DNA of 20,186 bases from a virus: positions 1 through 20,186 of IMG/VR virus record IMGVR_UViG_3300046010_004868; one strand, written 5' to 3'. The position numbers and the translations under genes were made by a program. The notes under the pieces are model-generated. The model was not told where the DNA came from. It worked only from the letters and a program-made list of their open reading frames with translations, and did no database searches. This document shows, piece after piece, positions 1 to 9,548 of this stretch. The first letter of the stretch is position 1. Each line of letters begins with the position of its first letter.

Positions 1-2
1 TT

Positions 3-299
3 AACAATATCGAGGATGATATTAAATACTTAGCTTTACAAGATAAAACCATGCAAGAAGATATAAATAAATCTGATGACGAGAAGGCTCAACACAGTGC
101 GTGGGTGAGAGGTAAGCAAACGGAGTTGCTTAATAAAAAACGGCAGTTGATGAAGCTAGACCCTTTAGGTGAGTTTACCTATACCCCTCAACCAAAAGAT
201 GAACGAAGCTGGTTGGAGAAGATGACTAGTACAACACCCAAGCCCAGCGCTGTAGTAAAACCTGCACCTGTTGGTAAAACCTCCGTATCTAACTGGTAA
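3..299 (+). CDS. C-terminal part of an unidentified phage protein, cut by the left edge
   Basis: The frame is open from the left edge to the TAA at 297-299, so only the last 98 codons are visible. An internal ATG at 51 has no clear ribosome binding site and is probably not the start. The visible part is charged and probably helical (rich in Asp, Glu, Lys and Gln), followed by a Pro/Thr/Lys-rich tail ending SVSNW. I recognise no domain. It lies 4 nt upstream of the giant virion protein on the same strand, so a virion or morphogenesis role is plausible by position only. Confidence 0.6.
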   Translation, partial: NNIEDDIKYLALQDKTMQEDINKSDDEKAQHSAWVRGKQTELLNKKRQLMKLDPLGEFTYTPQPKDERSWLEKMTSTTPKPSAVVKPAPVGKTSVSNW

Positions 300-303
300 T
301 CTT

Positions 304-3300
304 ATGCCTAGAAATATTACAGTATCGTTTGAAGATGGTACCCAGCACGTCTATGAGAATGCGCCTGATGATATTACACCAGAAGCGGTTATAGCGCGTG
401 CCTCTAAAGAATTTGGTGGTGTACCTATATCTAATGTAGACGGGGGCAGAGAAACCCAAACAGAAGAACTCCCTTCTCGTACTGGTGGCGATATAGTTAA
501 AGATATAGGTGTTACTGCAGGTAGAAGTGCTATTAGTGGGCTTCAACAAGTTGAAGGGTTAGCAGACCTACTTCCAGGGGTTAATGCAACTAAATATCTT
601 AGTGAGCACGGTGTTGACTTAGGGAAAGCTAAGGAGTATTTGCAAGAGAACGCATCTCCTCAACAGCAGCAAGCCTATAAAAACCTAACTGAAGCACAGG
701 GTGCAGGTAATATTCTAAGTGCAGCTATAGAAAACCCCTCTGCTGTAGCTGAGTTAGTTGGCGAGAATATTATCCCTATGCTTACAGGCGGGGCAGAGGC
801 TAAACTACTAACTAAAGGTGTTCCTGCACTGGCGAAGTACGCACCGAGTATCGGTGAAGGTCTCGCACAGATGGGGCAAGAAGCCCAGAAACTTACCGCA
901 GAAGCTCCAGATAAAGAACTCTCAGGTAAAGGAGAGCTCGCCGCTATTGGGTCAGGTGCACTAGATGCAGTTATTGGACGGTTTGCAGGTAAGCTTGTAT
1001 CTAAAGCTGGCGGTACTAACGTAGAAGATACTCTATACGGTACACTTGCTAGAGATATGGGTGAAGAGGCTGCACGCAACCCCAGTGTTGTTAAACGAGT
1101 CCTTGTATCTACGTTAGGTGAAGGTGCAGAAGAAGCACTTCAATCAGGGCAAGAGCGTATCTGGGACAACTATGCAAAAGGTGCTACTAACTTACCTACA
1201 CTTCTTGAAGGAGCTGTTGACGATGCAACATTAGGTTCTATCTTAGGTACTGTTATGGGTGGCGGTGCATCTGTAATAAGCGGTAAAGGTGAACAAGCTC
1301 CAGCTTCAGAACAACCCGCAGTAGAACCAGTGCAACCTACGCAACCACAAGGGTTCTCAGAAAGAGATCGTAAAGTAGACATGGAGGACGGTCTTGAGCT
1401 TGCAGGGGTAAATCCAGACGACCACCCAGAACTGTATGCAGAGCTATCAGACCCAAGACACTACGAATCTGAAGAAACTATCAATGCACTCGATGAGCGT
1501 TTGAAACGCTATAAGTCAGACGAAGCACCTGTAGAAGGTGAAGAAGCTATAGATTTTGCCTCTGCTCTACCTAAAGAGTTTGATGACACTGCATGGGAAG
1601 CTCACTTAGAAAAGCAACGCGAGTATGCGCGGCAGACAGCACCAGCGGCAGAGCAGCCACAGGCTGATAACGTAGCGCCAGAAGTAACAGAACCAGAAGT
1701 AACAGAGCCAGAAGTAACAGAACCAGAAGAGAGTTATGGGGCAAGTCACATACCGTATGAATCTTCAGAAACTCCTGGGCAAATAGGTGCATCTACGCTT
1801 GTTAATTATGCAGGTCGAGTGATTACTGTTCGTGATGTTAATGGTACTAAAGTACCTTTCTATTTAAGTTCAGGACTTGCGGGTAAAAAGAACGTAGCGT
1901 CAGGTAAATGGTATCCATTCTTTGGTGTTGGTAAAGATGGGTGGATAAATAAAACCAGTGAAGCCGATATGAATTCGTATTACGGTAGCCCCGCATTAAA
2001 AGCTGCTGCCGAACACTTAGACAATACCATTGGTGATATTCGTAATGATGCTAATGTACCTAAAGTAGGTGCAGAAGGTCGCCATATGGACTTCATTAAT
2101 GAAGGGCTTACTCCAACAGAATTTAAATCTCCTGACACCGTAGGCAGAGTTAAACAAAACATAGATAAGATAATTAGTTCTATTAACACAGTTAAAGAGC
2201 CTTCTGAAACTGTAGAACCTAAACCTTCCGTATCAATATCAGATGCTATAACGGAGCATAACGTAGAGTCGTTGCAACCTCACCTCACACCAGAAATGAG
2301 ACGCCTTGTAGTTAGTGGTAAGTTAACGCTTCACGATAGTATGGACACATTGCCAGGTGAAGGACATCCAGAAAACGTACAAGGGCTTACAACACCCCAA
2401 GGTGAAGTGCATTTAGTAGCTAATAAGCTTACCCCAGAGACGCTACCTAGAGTGGCGATGCATGAGATGGGTGTACACGTTGGTATGAGAGGTATGGTGG
2501 GTGATAAAGTCTGGGGGGATTTAACCTCTCAAGCTCTGACTACTAAAGGAGATGCGTTTGACCGTGCACGTCAGTCTGTCCCTGAAAATACCCCAGAGCA
2601 TTTAAAAGGCGAAGAAACCTTAGCATACTTAGTTGAGAATGCGCCTAATCTACCTATTGTAAAACGTGCAATATCAGCGGTTAAAAACTGGGCACGTATT
2701 ACATTCGGTGCAAAATTAGATTTAACAGAAGCAGACGCTCATCACTTAGCCGCTAAAGCATTGCGTAGAGAATCCCAAACAGCTACTCGTGCACCGAGAG
2801 AAGAGACTGCATTCTCAGTAACCCCAAACTCAAAGCTCCAAGAGCAAGTAGAGAAAGACCGTCAGGGTATGCGTCCTGCTGCGGTTAAAAAGAAAAAAGG
2901 GCTTAGAGATACTCTTGGTATCTCAGCTAAAAATATGCAGGATAAAGCAGATTTGTACGAAACAAAAATGGTCAGCCATGATGCAAGATTTGTTAACTCG
3001 ATGCGTAGAACTTTACAGAGTATGGGACTAGACCCTAATGTAATAGGGCGTATTATGGATAGGATATCTCAAGCCCAAACTGTAAATGAGTCTTCAGTGG
3101 CAGCTGAAGCGGCACTGCGGGGGGGTATGGAGTATGACAAAGATACAGAGTTTTTCGTAGCCGTAGATAAAACGGATAACGTGGTATCTATGCGTCAGCT
3201 AATGGAGGATGCAGGTAAAGCGGAAGGTTGGTCAGAGTACGAGACTAATAGGTTCTTCACTACGTATATGGTATCTAAACGACTGCAAGAGATGTACAAA

Positions 3301-5577
3301 AAGATGCATTCTCTAAAAGTAGAGGCTAACAAACAAACCGACCCTGCTGCAAAGTCTGCACTTTATAAACAATCCCGTGAACTGAAAGCAAAGTTAGACT
3401 TAGAATCTTTATCAGAAGAAGACTGCAACAAAGCTATTGATGCCTATAAAACAGTAGATGGTTTTGTTAAGGCTGAGAAGATGTGGCATAAGATTAGAGA
3501 GAATGTCATAGGTACACTTGTAGATTCTGGGTTGTACTCGAAAGAAAAAGCTACAGCCTATTTTGACGCCGCCGCATATGCTCCTATGTGGCGTATTATG
3601 ACTAAAGAAGTCACTAATGAAGAACTCGATAATATCTACGAAGATATGGCTACTGGTGCATATAAGACTAATATCTCATCCTTAACTAAGGGTATGCGTG
3701 AGCGTAGCTATAAAGGGTCTAAGCGCGACGTCTTTAACATGATGGATAACGTAGAGCATTGGGTGCAGCTGAGTAATTCCCGTGCCATTAGAGCTAAGAA
3801 AGCTACGGACTTAATTGATGTTGCTAGACGATACTTACCCGAAGGTTCTGTGTCACGGTTATATGGTACTAAGACGGATAAAGAAGGGGCTATAACGTGC
3901 TATTTTCATGGTAAGAAACAGTACTGGAAATTTGAAGACCCTCTAATGGCACTTGCATTTACGGGTATACCTGCTGCACCGCTTACATTTAAGTTAATCT
4001 CAGATGTAAGTAACTTAATGCGTGATACTATCGTTCTTGCCCCAACCTTTACGATTGCGCAGCTACCTCAAGACATATACTCTGCAGCGTTCTCTACGGG
4101 GATTAAGAACCCAGCTATGCTACTTAAAGATATGGTAGTAGAGTTTGGGTTAACTGCATTCTCTAAAGATAAAACTCAGACTCACGATATACTAAAACGT
4201 ATTGGGGCTGTAGGTTCAAAAGACGCTTATGCAGATTCACGTTCTCTTCATGTATATGATACGGCTCACCATACTCACTTAAGTAGTAAACCTAAAGGTA
4301 CACTACGTAAAACTAAAGACTGGTTAGAGCAGTTTGCTATGGCTGGGGATAACGCTATCCGTCAAGCAGTGTATAAACGTACTATGAAGGAGTTAGAGGG
4401 CGACCCTCGTGCTAAGTCTATTGCCTATCAGAGAGCGTTTGACGTAATTAACTTCCGTAGACGTGGGGCTTCTGCAAAACTAGAACAACTTCGGTCTATG
4501 GTACCTTTTATGGGGGCAGCGCTCCAAGCACAACGCGCAGCGTTCCAAGTACTAGCTGGGAGAGGCCTTGCATACCAGTCTAGCGCAGATAATAAAAGTA
4601 TTCGTAAGCGTCTACTAAGTACTTCAATGGTGATGATGGTGTCGTCACTACTCTATAATATGTTATATGGAACTGTGCTTGGAGATGATGAGGATAAAGA
4701 TGCATTTAACAAAGGGGACATTCATGAACGGGATACGCATATTATGGTGTTTGGGGGTAATTCTCCTGTGTCTGTGCCTATTCGACCTGATATATTTGCA
4801 CTACCCTTTATTATGGGGAACCATTTATATCATGGTCTAAAAGGAGATGAGAACCCTAAACAAACCCTAGAAGCTTATAGAGATGCGATACTATCTGCTT
4901 CAGGGATTAACATCCCTCTAGTACCTCCTGCTGTTAAGGAACCTGTACAGCTTGCAGCTAATTATGATTTCTATACAGGCAGACCTATTGTTGCAGAACG
5001 TCTACAAGGTAAGCTCCCAGAATATCAATATGATGAAAAAACGTCTGAGTTAGGGAAGTTAGTAGGTAAGTTTGGTGTGTCCCCTGTTAAGTTTGACCAT
5101 ATGGTTAAAGGTATTTTTGGTGGTATGGGTACAGCAGTACTTGGGGTATCTAATATATCTAATCTTATTTCGGATAACCCTACTAAAGATTATTCGGCTC
5201 GTGAGATAGCTAGAATGATTCCAAGTATGTCAGGGCTTGTACCTAAAGAAAACTTTGAACAGGCTACTGATACCTACTACAGTTTGGATGAAGAGGTGAG
5301 ACGTGCAAATAATACTTACAACGCTCTTGTGAAAGATGGTAAGCGGGCGGAAGCTAAGGAGTTTAAACAGGATTATAAAGCTTTATTAGACCCTAGCGTA
5401 CATCAACGTATGAACCATATCAAAACGGAGTTAGATAAAAACCATCAGAAATCTCGGCAGATATCCAATAACAAGAACTTATCTTCAGAAGATAAGACTG
5501 CCAAGTTAAACGCTCTCAAAACAAAGGAGCGTAGGCTACTGTCACACGTCCAGACTTTATACGATAAAGTCCATTAA
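304..5577 (+). CDS. Giant polyvalent virion protein (probable internal/ejected virion protein, LPD38-like region)
   Basis: This encodes 1757 residues from the ATG at 304. An upstream in-frame TTG at 271 lies inside the previous gene and is less likely. The first 40 residues (MPRNITVSFEDGTQHVYENA) resemble the N-terminus of many large phage virion proteins. A Gly/Ala-rich helical region follows, then an acidic linker with three EVTEP repeats (about residues 460-474). A zincin-like patch has H720, E721 and H725 with downstream Glu at 770-771, but the spacing is HExxxH, not HExxH, so peptidase activity is unproven. Residues about 1230-1440 resemble the large polyvalent protein domain LPD38 (pattern recall, no search). 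A hydrophobic segment near 1440-1460 could cross a membrane, and the last 70 residues look coiled-coil. Size, architecture and position fit proteins such as T7 gp16 that are ejected with the DNA; this is inference. A terminator follows directly. Confidence 0.75.
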   Translation: MPRNITVSFEDGTQHVYENAPDDITPEAVIARASKEFGGVPISNVDGGRETQTEELPSRTGGDIVKDIGVTAGRSAISGLQQVEGLADLLPGVNATKYLSEHGVDLGKAKEYLQENASPQQQQAYKNLTEAQGAGNILSAAIENPSAVAELVGENIIPMLTGGAEAKLLTKGVPALAKYAPSIGEGLAQMGQEAQKLTAEAPDKELSGKGELAAIGSGALDAVIGRFAGKLVSKAGGTNVEDTLYGTLARDMGEEAARNPSVVKRVLVSTLGEGAEEALQSGQERIWDNYAKGATNLPTLLEGAVDDATLGSILGTVMGGGASVISGKGEQAPASEQPAVEPVQPTQPQGFSERDRKVDMEDGLELAGVNPDDHPELYAELSDPRHYESEETINALDERLKRYKSDEAPVEGEEAIDFASALPKEFDDTAWEAHLEKQREYARQTAPAAEQPQADNVAPEVTEPEVTEPEVTEPEESYGASHIPYESSETPGQIGASTLVNYAGRVITVRDVNGTKVPFYLSSGLAGKKNVASGKWYPFFGVGKDGWINKTSEADMNSYYGSPALKAAAEHLDNTIGDIRNDANVPKVGAEGRHMDFINEGLTPTEFKSPDTVGRVKQNIDKIISSINTVKEPSETVEPKPSVSISDAITEHNVESLQPHLTPEMRRLVVSGKLTLHDSMDTLPGEGHPENVQGLTTPQGEVHLVANKLTPETLPRVAMHEMGVHVGMRGMVGDKVWGDLTSQALTTKGDAFDRARQSVPENTPEHLKGEETLAYLVENAPNLPIVKRAISAVKNWARITFGAKLDLTEADAHHLAAKALRRESQTATRAPREETAFSVTPNSKLQEQVEKDRQGMRPAAVKKKKGLRDTLGISAKNMQDKADLYETKMVSHDARFVNSMRRTLQSMGLDPNVIGRIMDRISQAQTVNESSVAAEAALRGGMEYDKDTEFFVAVDKTDNVVSMRQLMEDAGKAEGWSEYETNRFFTTYMVSKRLQEMYKKMHSLKVEANKQTDPAAKSALYKQSRELKAKLDLESLSEEDCNKAIDAYKTVDGFVKAEKMWHKIRENVIGTLVDSGLYSKEKATAYFDAAAYAPMWRIMTKEVTNEELDNIYEDMATGAYKTNISSLTKGMRERSYKGSKRDVFNMMDNVEHWVQLSNSRAIRAKKATDLIDVARRYLPEGSVSRLYGTKTDKEGAITCYFHGKKQYWKFEDPLMALAFTGIPAAPLTFKLISDVSNLMRDTIVLAPTFTIAQLPQDIYSAAFSTGIKNPAMLLKDMVVEFGLTAFSKDKTQTHDILKRIGAVGSKDAYADSRSLHVYDTAHHTHLSSKPKGTLRKTKDWLEQFAMAGDNAIRQAVYKRTMKELEGDPRAKSIAYQRAFDVINFRRRGASAKLEQLRSMVPFMGAALQAQRAAFQVLAGRGLAYQSSADNKSIRKRLLSTSMVMMVSSLLYNMLYGTVLGDDEDKDAFNKGDIHERDTHIMVFGGNSPVSVPIRPDIFALPFIMGNHLYHGLKGDENPKQTLEAYRDAILSASGINIPLVPPAVKEPVQLAANYDFYTGRPIVAERLQGKLPEYQYDEKTSELGKLVGKFGVSPVKFDHMVKGIFGGMGTAVLGVSNISNLISDNPTKDYSAREIARMIPSMSGLVPKENFEQATDTYYSLDEEVRRANNTYNALVKDGKRAEAKEFKQDYKALLDPSVHQRMNHIKTELDKNHQKSRQISNNKNLSSEDKTAKLNALKTKERRLLSHVQTLYDKVH
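1681..1725 (+). repeat. Three 15-bp tandem repeats encoding EVTEP
   Basis: Three consecutive 15-bp units (GAAGTAACAGAACCA, with one A-to-G change in the middle copy) keep the reading frame and encode EVTEP three times, followed by EES. They lie in the acidic, proline-rich linker of the giant virion protein. The length could vary by slippage without breaking the frame. Confidence 0.95.
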
Positions 5578-5583
5578 AAGAGA

Positions 5584-5605
5584 GGGGGCGTTAAGCCCCC
5601 TTTTT
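5584..5605 (+). terminator. Rho-independent terminator between convergent arms
   Basis: A perfect 6-bp GC stem (GGGGGC, loop GTTAA, GCCCCC) is followed by TTTTT. It starts 6 nt after the stop of the virion gene. On the - strand the same hairpin follows the PrimPol-helicase stop and is trailed by CTCTCTTTT, so it may work in both directions, with a weaker U-tract on that side. The TGA of the - strand gene begins at the last T of the + strand T-tract. Confidence 0.88.
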
Positions 5606-8394
5606 CACCCCATCTGCGTGGTATCTAAAACCAGTGCAATTACTGCAGGACTGTCCTGCACCGTACCAGCCGACATCCTAACTTTAGTTGTGTCGAGTAG
5701 GATACCAATTTTCTTCAAGTCCTCTACTAAGCATTTATACGACAACTGCTTTCTCGCACACCACGATTTAAACACTGACGCTATGATGTAGGCTCTATGC
5801 GTATCTGGCTCCCTGCGTATCACAAGCGCACCGCGAGGAGTTTCAATAGGTACACCAAGTGTCCCTGCAATAGTAGGGGGCTTATTATTTATTACAAGCT
5901 GATTCTGCATATGCTCTGACATAAACAACCCTAAGTTAGCTGACGCTTTATCTTCCTGCACCTTCTCTATCTTTCTTGCGTGCCCTATTTTCTTAGCTAG
6001 ATAGTCAATCACAGGTTGCATAGGGATATTAATAATACCTAACTCATTTGCAAGTTTACCTCCGAAGATAGCAGTTGCAACTAGAGCAGAGTAGTAGCGG
6101 TCTCTTTGAAGTAAGTTAGCCTTCACATCGAACTGGCGTTGGCACTCAAATAACTCATTAACAGATTCATCGTAGTTATCCAAAATAGCCTGTGCAATGA
6201 TATCCCCTGCATGACCGTAGTTACATATAAGGTCTCTACTAAATAGCTGGTCAGACTGTTGCTTAGTTAAGGAGTCAGCGCGTACTACTTCAAGCTCTAA
6301 GATACGCAGTATCTCACCCTCTGGGTCAGCCTTTAAAGTTTGCAGTACCTCATGCAGACTGTTGTTACCAGACGTAATGCAAGGCATAGACCATGTAGTG
6401 TTGTTAACTCTTTCAATGTTAGCTGAAGAGCTCATACGGTTTCTACCACGACCATTTGTAATACCAAACGCTAAGTCACTGATATCATCTGCAGGTAGGT
6501 TAGTCAGCTCGTCAATGCAGAGAATAAGGTTTTGAATGATACCCATACGCTGATACTTAGCGAGAATCTTATCGTCATTAACCAGCATAGTTTTTGTAGG
6601 GTGACCCCATACGCTATTAGCTACATATTGGATAGTTGATTTACCCACACCTGATGATGCATTAGTTAAGTGGAGCATCGCGCCACCTAGTGAGAACACC
6701 TTAAACATGGGTGCGCCAAGACTTAGGAATAATGCAAAGGCTCGTACTTCATTTCCGGGAAGCCCATAAGTATTGACTACGTTAGACCACGCTTCAAGCG
6801 ACCCTTCTTTAGTGTATACCTTAGCGGCTTCTTGTGTGGTGGCTGAGGGCGGACTGTATTTAGGGAATGCACCTTTAGTCATTTCTCGTGCTCCGACAAC
6901 AAACGATGTGTTATCTGAGTTCCATCCAAACTGCACTCTTACGTGCTCTGCCTTCGTTGTGTTTTGCAAGTGCTTAGTCCACGCTACTAGGTAAGCCATA
7001 ATCAGTTTCATCTGATTAGTATGAGCCGCGATACCTTTATGAGAAAGAAGCTCACGGCATTTATCCCCTGCTGTTACCGTTGCAAGAGGAGCAATAAAAT
7101 CACTCACCCCATCATGCGGACGGATAAGACGCATATGCAGAACCTCACCATCATTTGGGTCACTACGTCTACCTACTACATAAAAATCGTTTTCGTACAC
7201 TAATGCTTTATCAGTCTCTTCTCCATCACCGGAATCAAGTACGCTCTTAACGTACACACCGCCATTAGGTCCTCTAGTGTATGGATATGGGTATTTGGGA
7301 ATCTCTATATCTATTGTGCCAAGCTCTTTACTCTCTGCGGTAACGATGTTATCCGAAGGTGATGCTTCTAGTATGTCTCTACCTAACATCAAGGGTGTTG
7401 TTATATTCCCAGTGTGCTTACACCCTACGCACAGTTCTGGATTGATAGTGTTAAATGTTTCGCATAAATGTGGACCCTTAATGAGCCACGCCTTTCTTTC
7501 AGTCTCAGCAGGACTATATTCATCATGTGCTTGAGATATTTTATGTATCGCTGTTTCTTTATCTACGCAGAACTGTGCAATAGAAAGCCCTGCTCTCCAG
7601 AGAGGTTCAGATATATCGTTTTGATTTAAGTATATATTAGCCATTTGCGCACAACCACTACCACTAAGGCTTTTATGCATAACACGAGAGAACTTGTATA
7701 TGATGTTCCCGAGTAGCGCACGAGTTGTATCGTTGAGCGTTACATTAGAAGCGGCGAGCTCTGCTTGTGCTAGGGGAGTTAATATATCTTTTGGTGTTAG
7801 TACATCTCTGAAATACTGCACGGGGTTTGAAGGAGAGAGTGCTATAAGTTCAACATCAACTGCTTCACCACGTTTAAAATTCTTGGTCTGAGGGATACGC
7901 AGAATGCGAGCACCGTCAGTTGTTATACCCATATCTTTAACTTGAAACTTCTCAGCTGTCATGCGGTCAACTAATGCAGTAGCTAAGGGTTTCCATTCGT
8001 TGTAATCAATCGTAGTATCAAACGCCCAGTAGATGTGTAAGCCGTAGCCTGATGATACGATGGTTGGTTTGGGAAGGTTAACTGCTTTGCAAAAATCTTT
8101 AAGGGCACCGATACCTGTAACCTGTGTTTCATGCGCAGTACCTTTGCCGATATCTAAATCCACCCATAGCGATTTAAACAAATTAACATTCTTAGCACTT
8201 CTACTTATATTTGAATGGTAGGTAGCTAAAGCGAAGTAGGCATCTACTCCAGCCGCTGTTTGTTCGTCTGCCCAAACCTCTACTTCCTCGAATGTGTTAA
8301 AGAATACTTGGGTAGTTCTTTTATTGATTATCCCTACTGCGCAATACAAACCCCCTTGCGCTACTACTGTATTAAAAAAATCTATCCTGTTCAT
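5605..8394 (-). CDS. Primase-helicase (archaeo-eukaryotic PrimPol plus DUF927-like/P-loop helicase)
   Basis: This 929-residue protein probably primes and unwinds DNA at the phage fork. The N-terminus shows archaeo-eukaryotic primase motifs: DLD at 79-81 (metal-binding acids), SGYGLHIYW at 115-123 with H120, and an arginine-rich ARILRIPQTKNFK near 162-174. A Cys-rich patch around 310-335 (C-x11-C-x2-C-x-H) may bind zinc. The C-terminal half has a Walker A motif SSGVGKST (K585) and a Walker B motif LCIDE (D628, E629), as in DUF927-type helicases of phages and plasmids. The final 100 residues could be a winged helix. Start: ATG at 8394, after a weak purine stretch. It lies downstream of the ssDNA-binding candidate but behind a terminator (8417-8444), so its expression may depend on read-through. 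I saw no separate promoter in the 66-nt gap. The domain call is firm; the biochemical role is inferred. Confidence 0.85.
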   Translation of the reverse strand: MNRIDFFNTVVAQGGLYCAVGIINKRTTQVFFNTFEEVEVWADEQTAAGVDAYFALATYHSNISRSAKNVNLFKSLWVDLDIGKGTAHETQVTGIGALKDFCKAVNLPKPTIVSSGYGLHIYWAFDTTIDYNEWKPLATALVDRMTAEKFQVKDMGITTDGARILRIPQTKNFKRGEAVDVELIALSPSNPVQYFRDVLTPKDILTPLAQAELAASNVTLNDTTRALLGNIIYKFSRVMHKSLSGSGCAQMANIYLNQNDISEPLWRAGLSIAQFCVDKETAIHKISQAHDEYSPAETERKAWLIKGPHLCETFNTINPELCVGCKHTGNITTPLMLGRDILEASPSDNIVTAESKELGTIDIEIPKYPYPYTRGPNGGVYVKSVLDSGDGEETDKALVYENDFYVVGRRSDPNDGEVLHMRLIRPHDGVSDFIAPLATVTAGDKCRELLSHKGIAAHTNQMKLIMAYLVAWTKHLQNTTKAEHVRVQFGWNSDNTSFVVGAREMTKGAFPKYSPPSATTQEAAKVYTKEGSLEAWSNVVNTYGLPGNEVRAFALFLSLGAPMFKVFSLGGAMLHLTNASSGVGKSTIQYVANSVWGHPTKTMLVNDDKILAKYQRMGIIQNLILCIDELTNLPADDISDLAFGITNGRGRNRMSSSANIERVNNTTWSMPCITSGNNSLHEVLQTLKADPEGEILRILELEVVRADSLTKQQSDQLFSRDLICNYGHAGDIIAQAILDNYDESVNELFECQRQFDVKANLLQRDRYYSALVATAIFGGKLANELGIINIPMQPVIDYLAKKIGHARKIEKVQEDKASANLGLFMSEHMQNQLVINNKPPTIAGTLGVPIETPRGALVIRREPDTHRAYIIASVFKSWCARKQLSYKCLVEDLKKIGILLDTTKVRMSAGTVQDSPAVIALVLDTTQMG

Positions 8395-8416
8395 GGCTAT
8401 ACCTAAAAATGAGGGT

Positions 8417-8444
8417 AAAAAAAGGGGCGGTGCTATCCGCCCCT
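8417..8444 (-). terminator. Rho-independent terminator after the ssDNA-binding candidate gene
   Basis: On the - strand a perfect 8-bp stem (AGGGGCGG and CCGCCCCT, loop ATAGCA) is followed by seven T. It lies 17 nt after the stop of the gene ending at 8461 and 23 nt before the primase-helicase ATG at 8394, so it separates the two genes. Confidence 0.9.
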
Positions 8445-8460
8445 TCTAATGGGGAAGTGC

Positions 8461-9336
8461 TTAGTCAGCCCATTCAGCCAATGTACTTTCAAGGTCAGTT
8501 GGGTTAGCTACTGTAGCTGAGGGCTTCTTCTCTCTTACAACGGGTTCAGCAACGGGAGCGTCTTTGAATAAGCCCTGCGGTGCTGGTTTAGGTGCAGGAG
8601 CTGGAGCTTCTTCTTTTTTAGCTGCTGAGAAGCTGGTAGTAATTGCTTGGATTGCTTCAAGTGAAGTAGCTTTATCTAATACAACCTCAATCTCTTTTTC
8701 ATCTAATGGACGTACTGCACGGAATACCATCTTAGGTGTTGCAGAATCTGTATCAAATCTAAGCTCGGTTACAACGTCAGTGACGTTCATACCATGACCC
8801 GCTAGTTGCTTGGCATATTGGAAGAGAGGCATTTTACCGTTCTCACCTTTACCAAATAAAGAGGTTGCCGCAAGTGATAACTCATATACGTCACCATGCA
8901 TATCATTCTCAAGTAATACTGCGAGGCGGTGAGTATATCTGCAAGCTCTACCAGAACCTTGACCAGACCCCGCGATGTTCATAGGGCAGGTAGCACAGTT
9001 GTGGTTTTTAGGAGTTTCAATAGTTGGACTAGGTACTTCACCATCCGTACTCCAGCAATCTGGGGAAGAGACTACACCTTCTTGGTATGTGCCTGCGTAA
9101 TACTGACGTGATGTTTTAGGTGCCGCCGCCGCAATGATAATGTTCATTGCACGGTCTTCATTCTTAGCAACCTCTTGACCACCAACAGTTAAGCGGAAGA
9201 TGTTACCTCTTACTGAGATGCGGCGAGCATCAGATGAGCCGCCCATAAGAGCCTTAGTAGTTTCACTCAACTCTCTTTTTGCAAAGTGTGCTGGAATTGC
9301 TGCGCCTGTTGTAAATAAACTCATTTCGTTAGCCAT
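8461..9336 (-). CDS. Probable ssDNA-binding/replication protein with a four-cysteine cluster
   Basis: This encodes 291 residues. I chose the ATG at 9336 because AGGAG lies 9 nt upstream; a longer in-frame start at 9363 would run deeper into the preceding HTH gene. Cysteines at about 94, 114, 117 and 132 (NCATCP and GRACRY context) could bind zinc. After residue 230 the chain becomes an Ala/Pro/Lys-rich linker and ends in an acidic tail with a bulky residue (LESTLAEWAD), the usual layout of phage and bacterial ssDNA-binding proteins. It is the last gene of a promoter-driven operon and lies beside the primase-helicase. The SSB role is inferred from tail, zinc-like cluster and context; I do not recognise a specific family. 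It overlaps the HTH gene by 8 nt. Confidence 0.6.
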   Translation of the reverse strand: MANEMSLFTTGAAIPAHFAKRELSETTKALMGGSSDARRISVRGNIFRLTVGGQEVAKNEDRAMNIIIAAAAPKTSRQYYAGTYQEGVVSSPDCWSTDGEVPSPTIETPKNHNCATCPMNIAGSGQGSGRACRYTHRLAVLLENDMHGDVYELSLAATSLFGKGENGKMPLFQYAKQLAGHGMNVTDVVTELRFDTDSATPKMVFRAVRPLDEKEIEVVLDKATSLEAIQAITTSFSAAKKEEAPAPAPKPAPQGLFKDAPVAEPVVREKKPSATVANPTDLESTLAEWAD

Positions 9337-9547
9337 GTGTATTTGCTCCTGATAATTTAACAATAGTAGTTTTTCTAGAGATTAGTGCTTTTACTTCGTT
9401 AGCACTTAATAGGTATTCATTACCTCTGCGGTAAGAACTTAATTTACCTGTGTTTCGTAGTTTGGAAATATACTGCCTAGAGCAGTTTAGTATCCCCATT
9501 ACTTGTTTAGTTGTCAAAAATACTTCTTCATCATCTTGCGGTTCCAT
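9329..9547 (-). CDS. Small helix-turn-helix protein (excisionase/MerR-like)
   Basis: This 72-residue protein matches the HTH_17/excisionase-like pattern: FLTTKQVMGILNCSRQYISK forms the HTH (residues 10-29), then a wing with RRGNEYLL and a third helix. Such proteins bind DNA as repressors, activators or recombination directionality factors. Start: ATG 9547, with AGAAGGA 6 nt upstream in the end of the previous gene. Its stop overlaps the next ATG by 8 nt (ATGGCTAA). It is the second gene of the operon driven by the promoter at 9976-10004, so it could bind the direct repeat there as autoregulator; that is a hypothesis. No integrase is visible, so excisionase function is not supported. Confidence 0.75.
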   Translation of the reverse strand: MEPQDDEEVFLTTKQVMGILNCSRQYISKLRNTGKLSSYRRGNEYLLSANEVKALISRKTTIVKLSGANTHG

Positions 9548-9548
9548 A

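Noticed and set aside
675-2189. - strand ORFs opposite the giant virion gene
   Set aside because: They are antisense to a long, clearly coding frame, and have low-complexity sequences.
9476-9516. TTGACA followed after 17 nt by GATACT on the - strand inside the HTH gene
   Set aside because: The -10 is poor and the site is internal to a coding gene of the same operon. I keep only the stronger promoter at 9976-10004.
9329-9547. Excisionase, implying an integration module
   Set aside because: No integrase or att site is visible. The HTH fold alone fits a regulator equally well.
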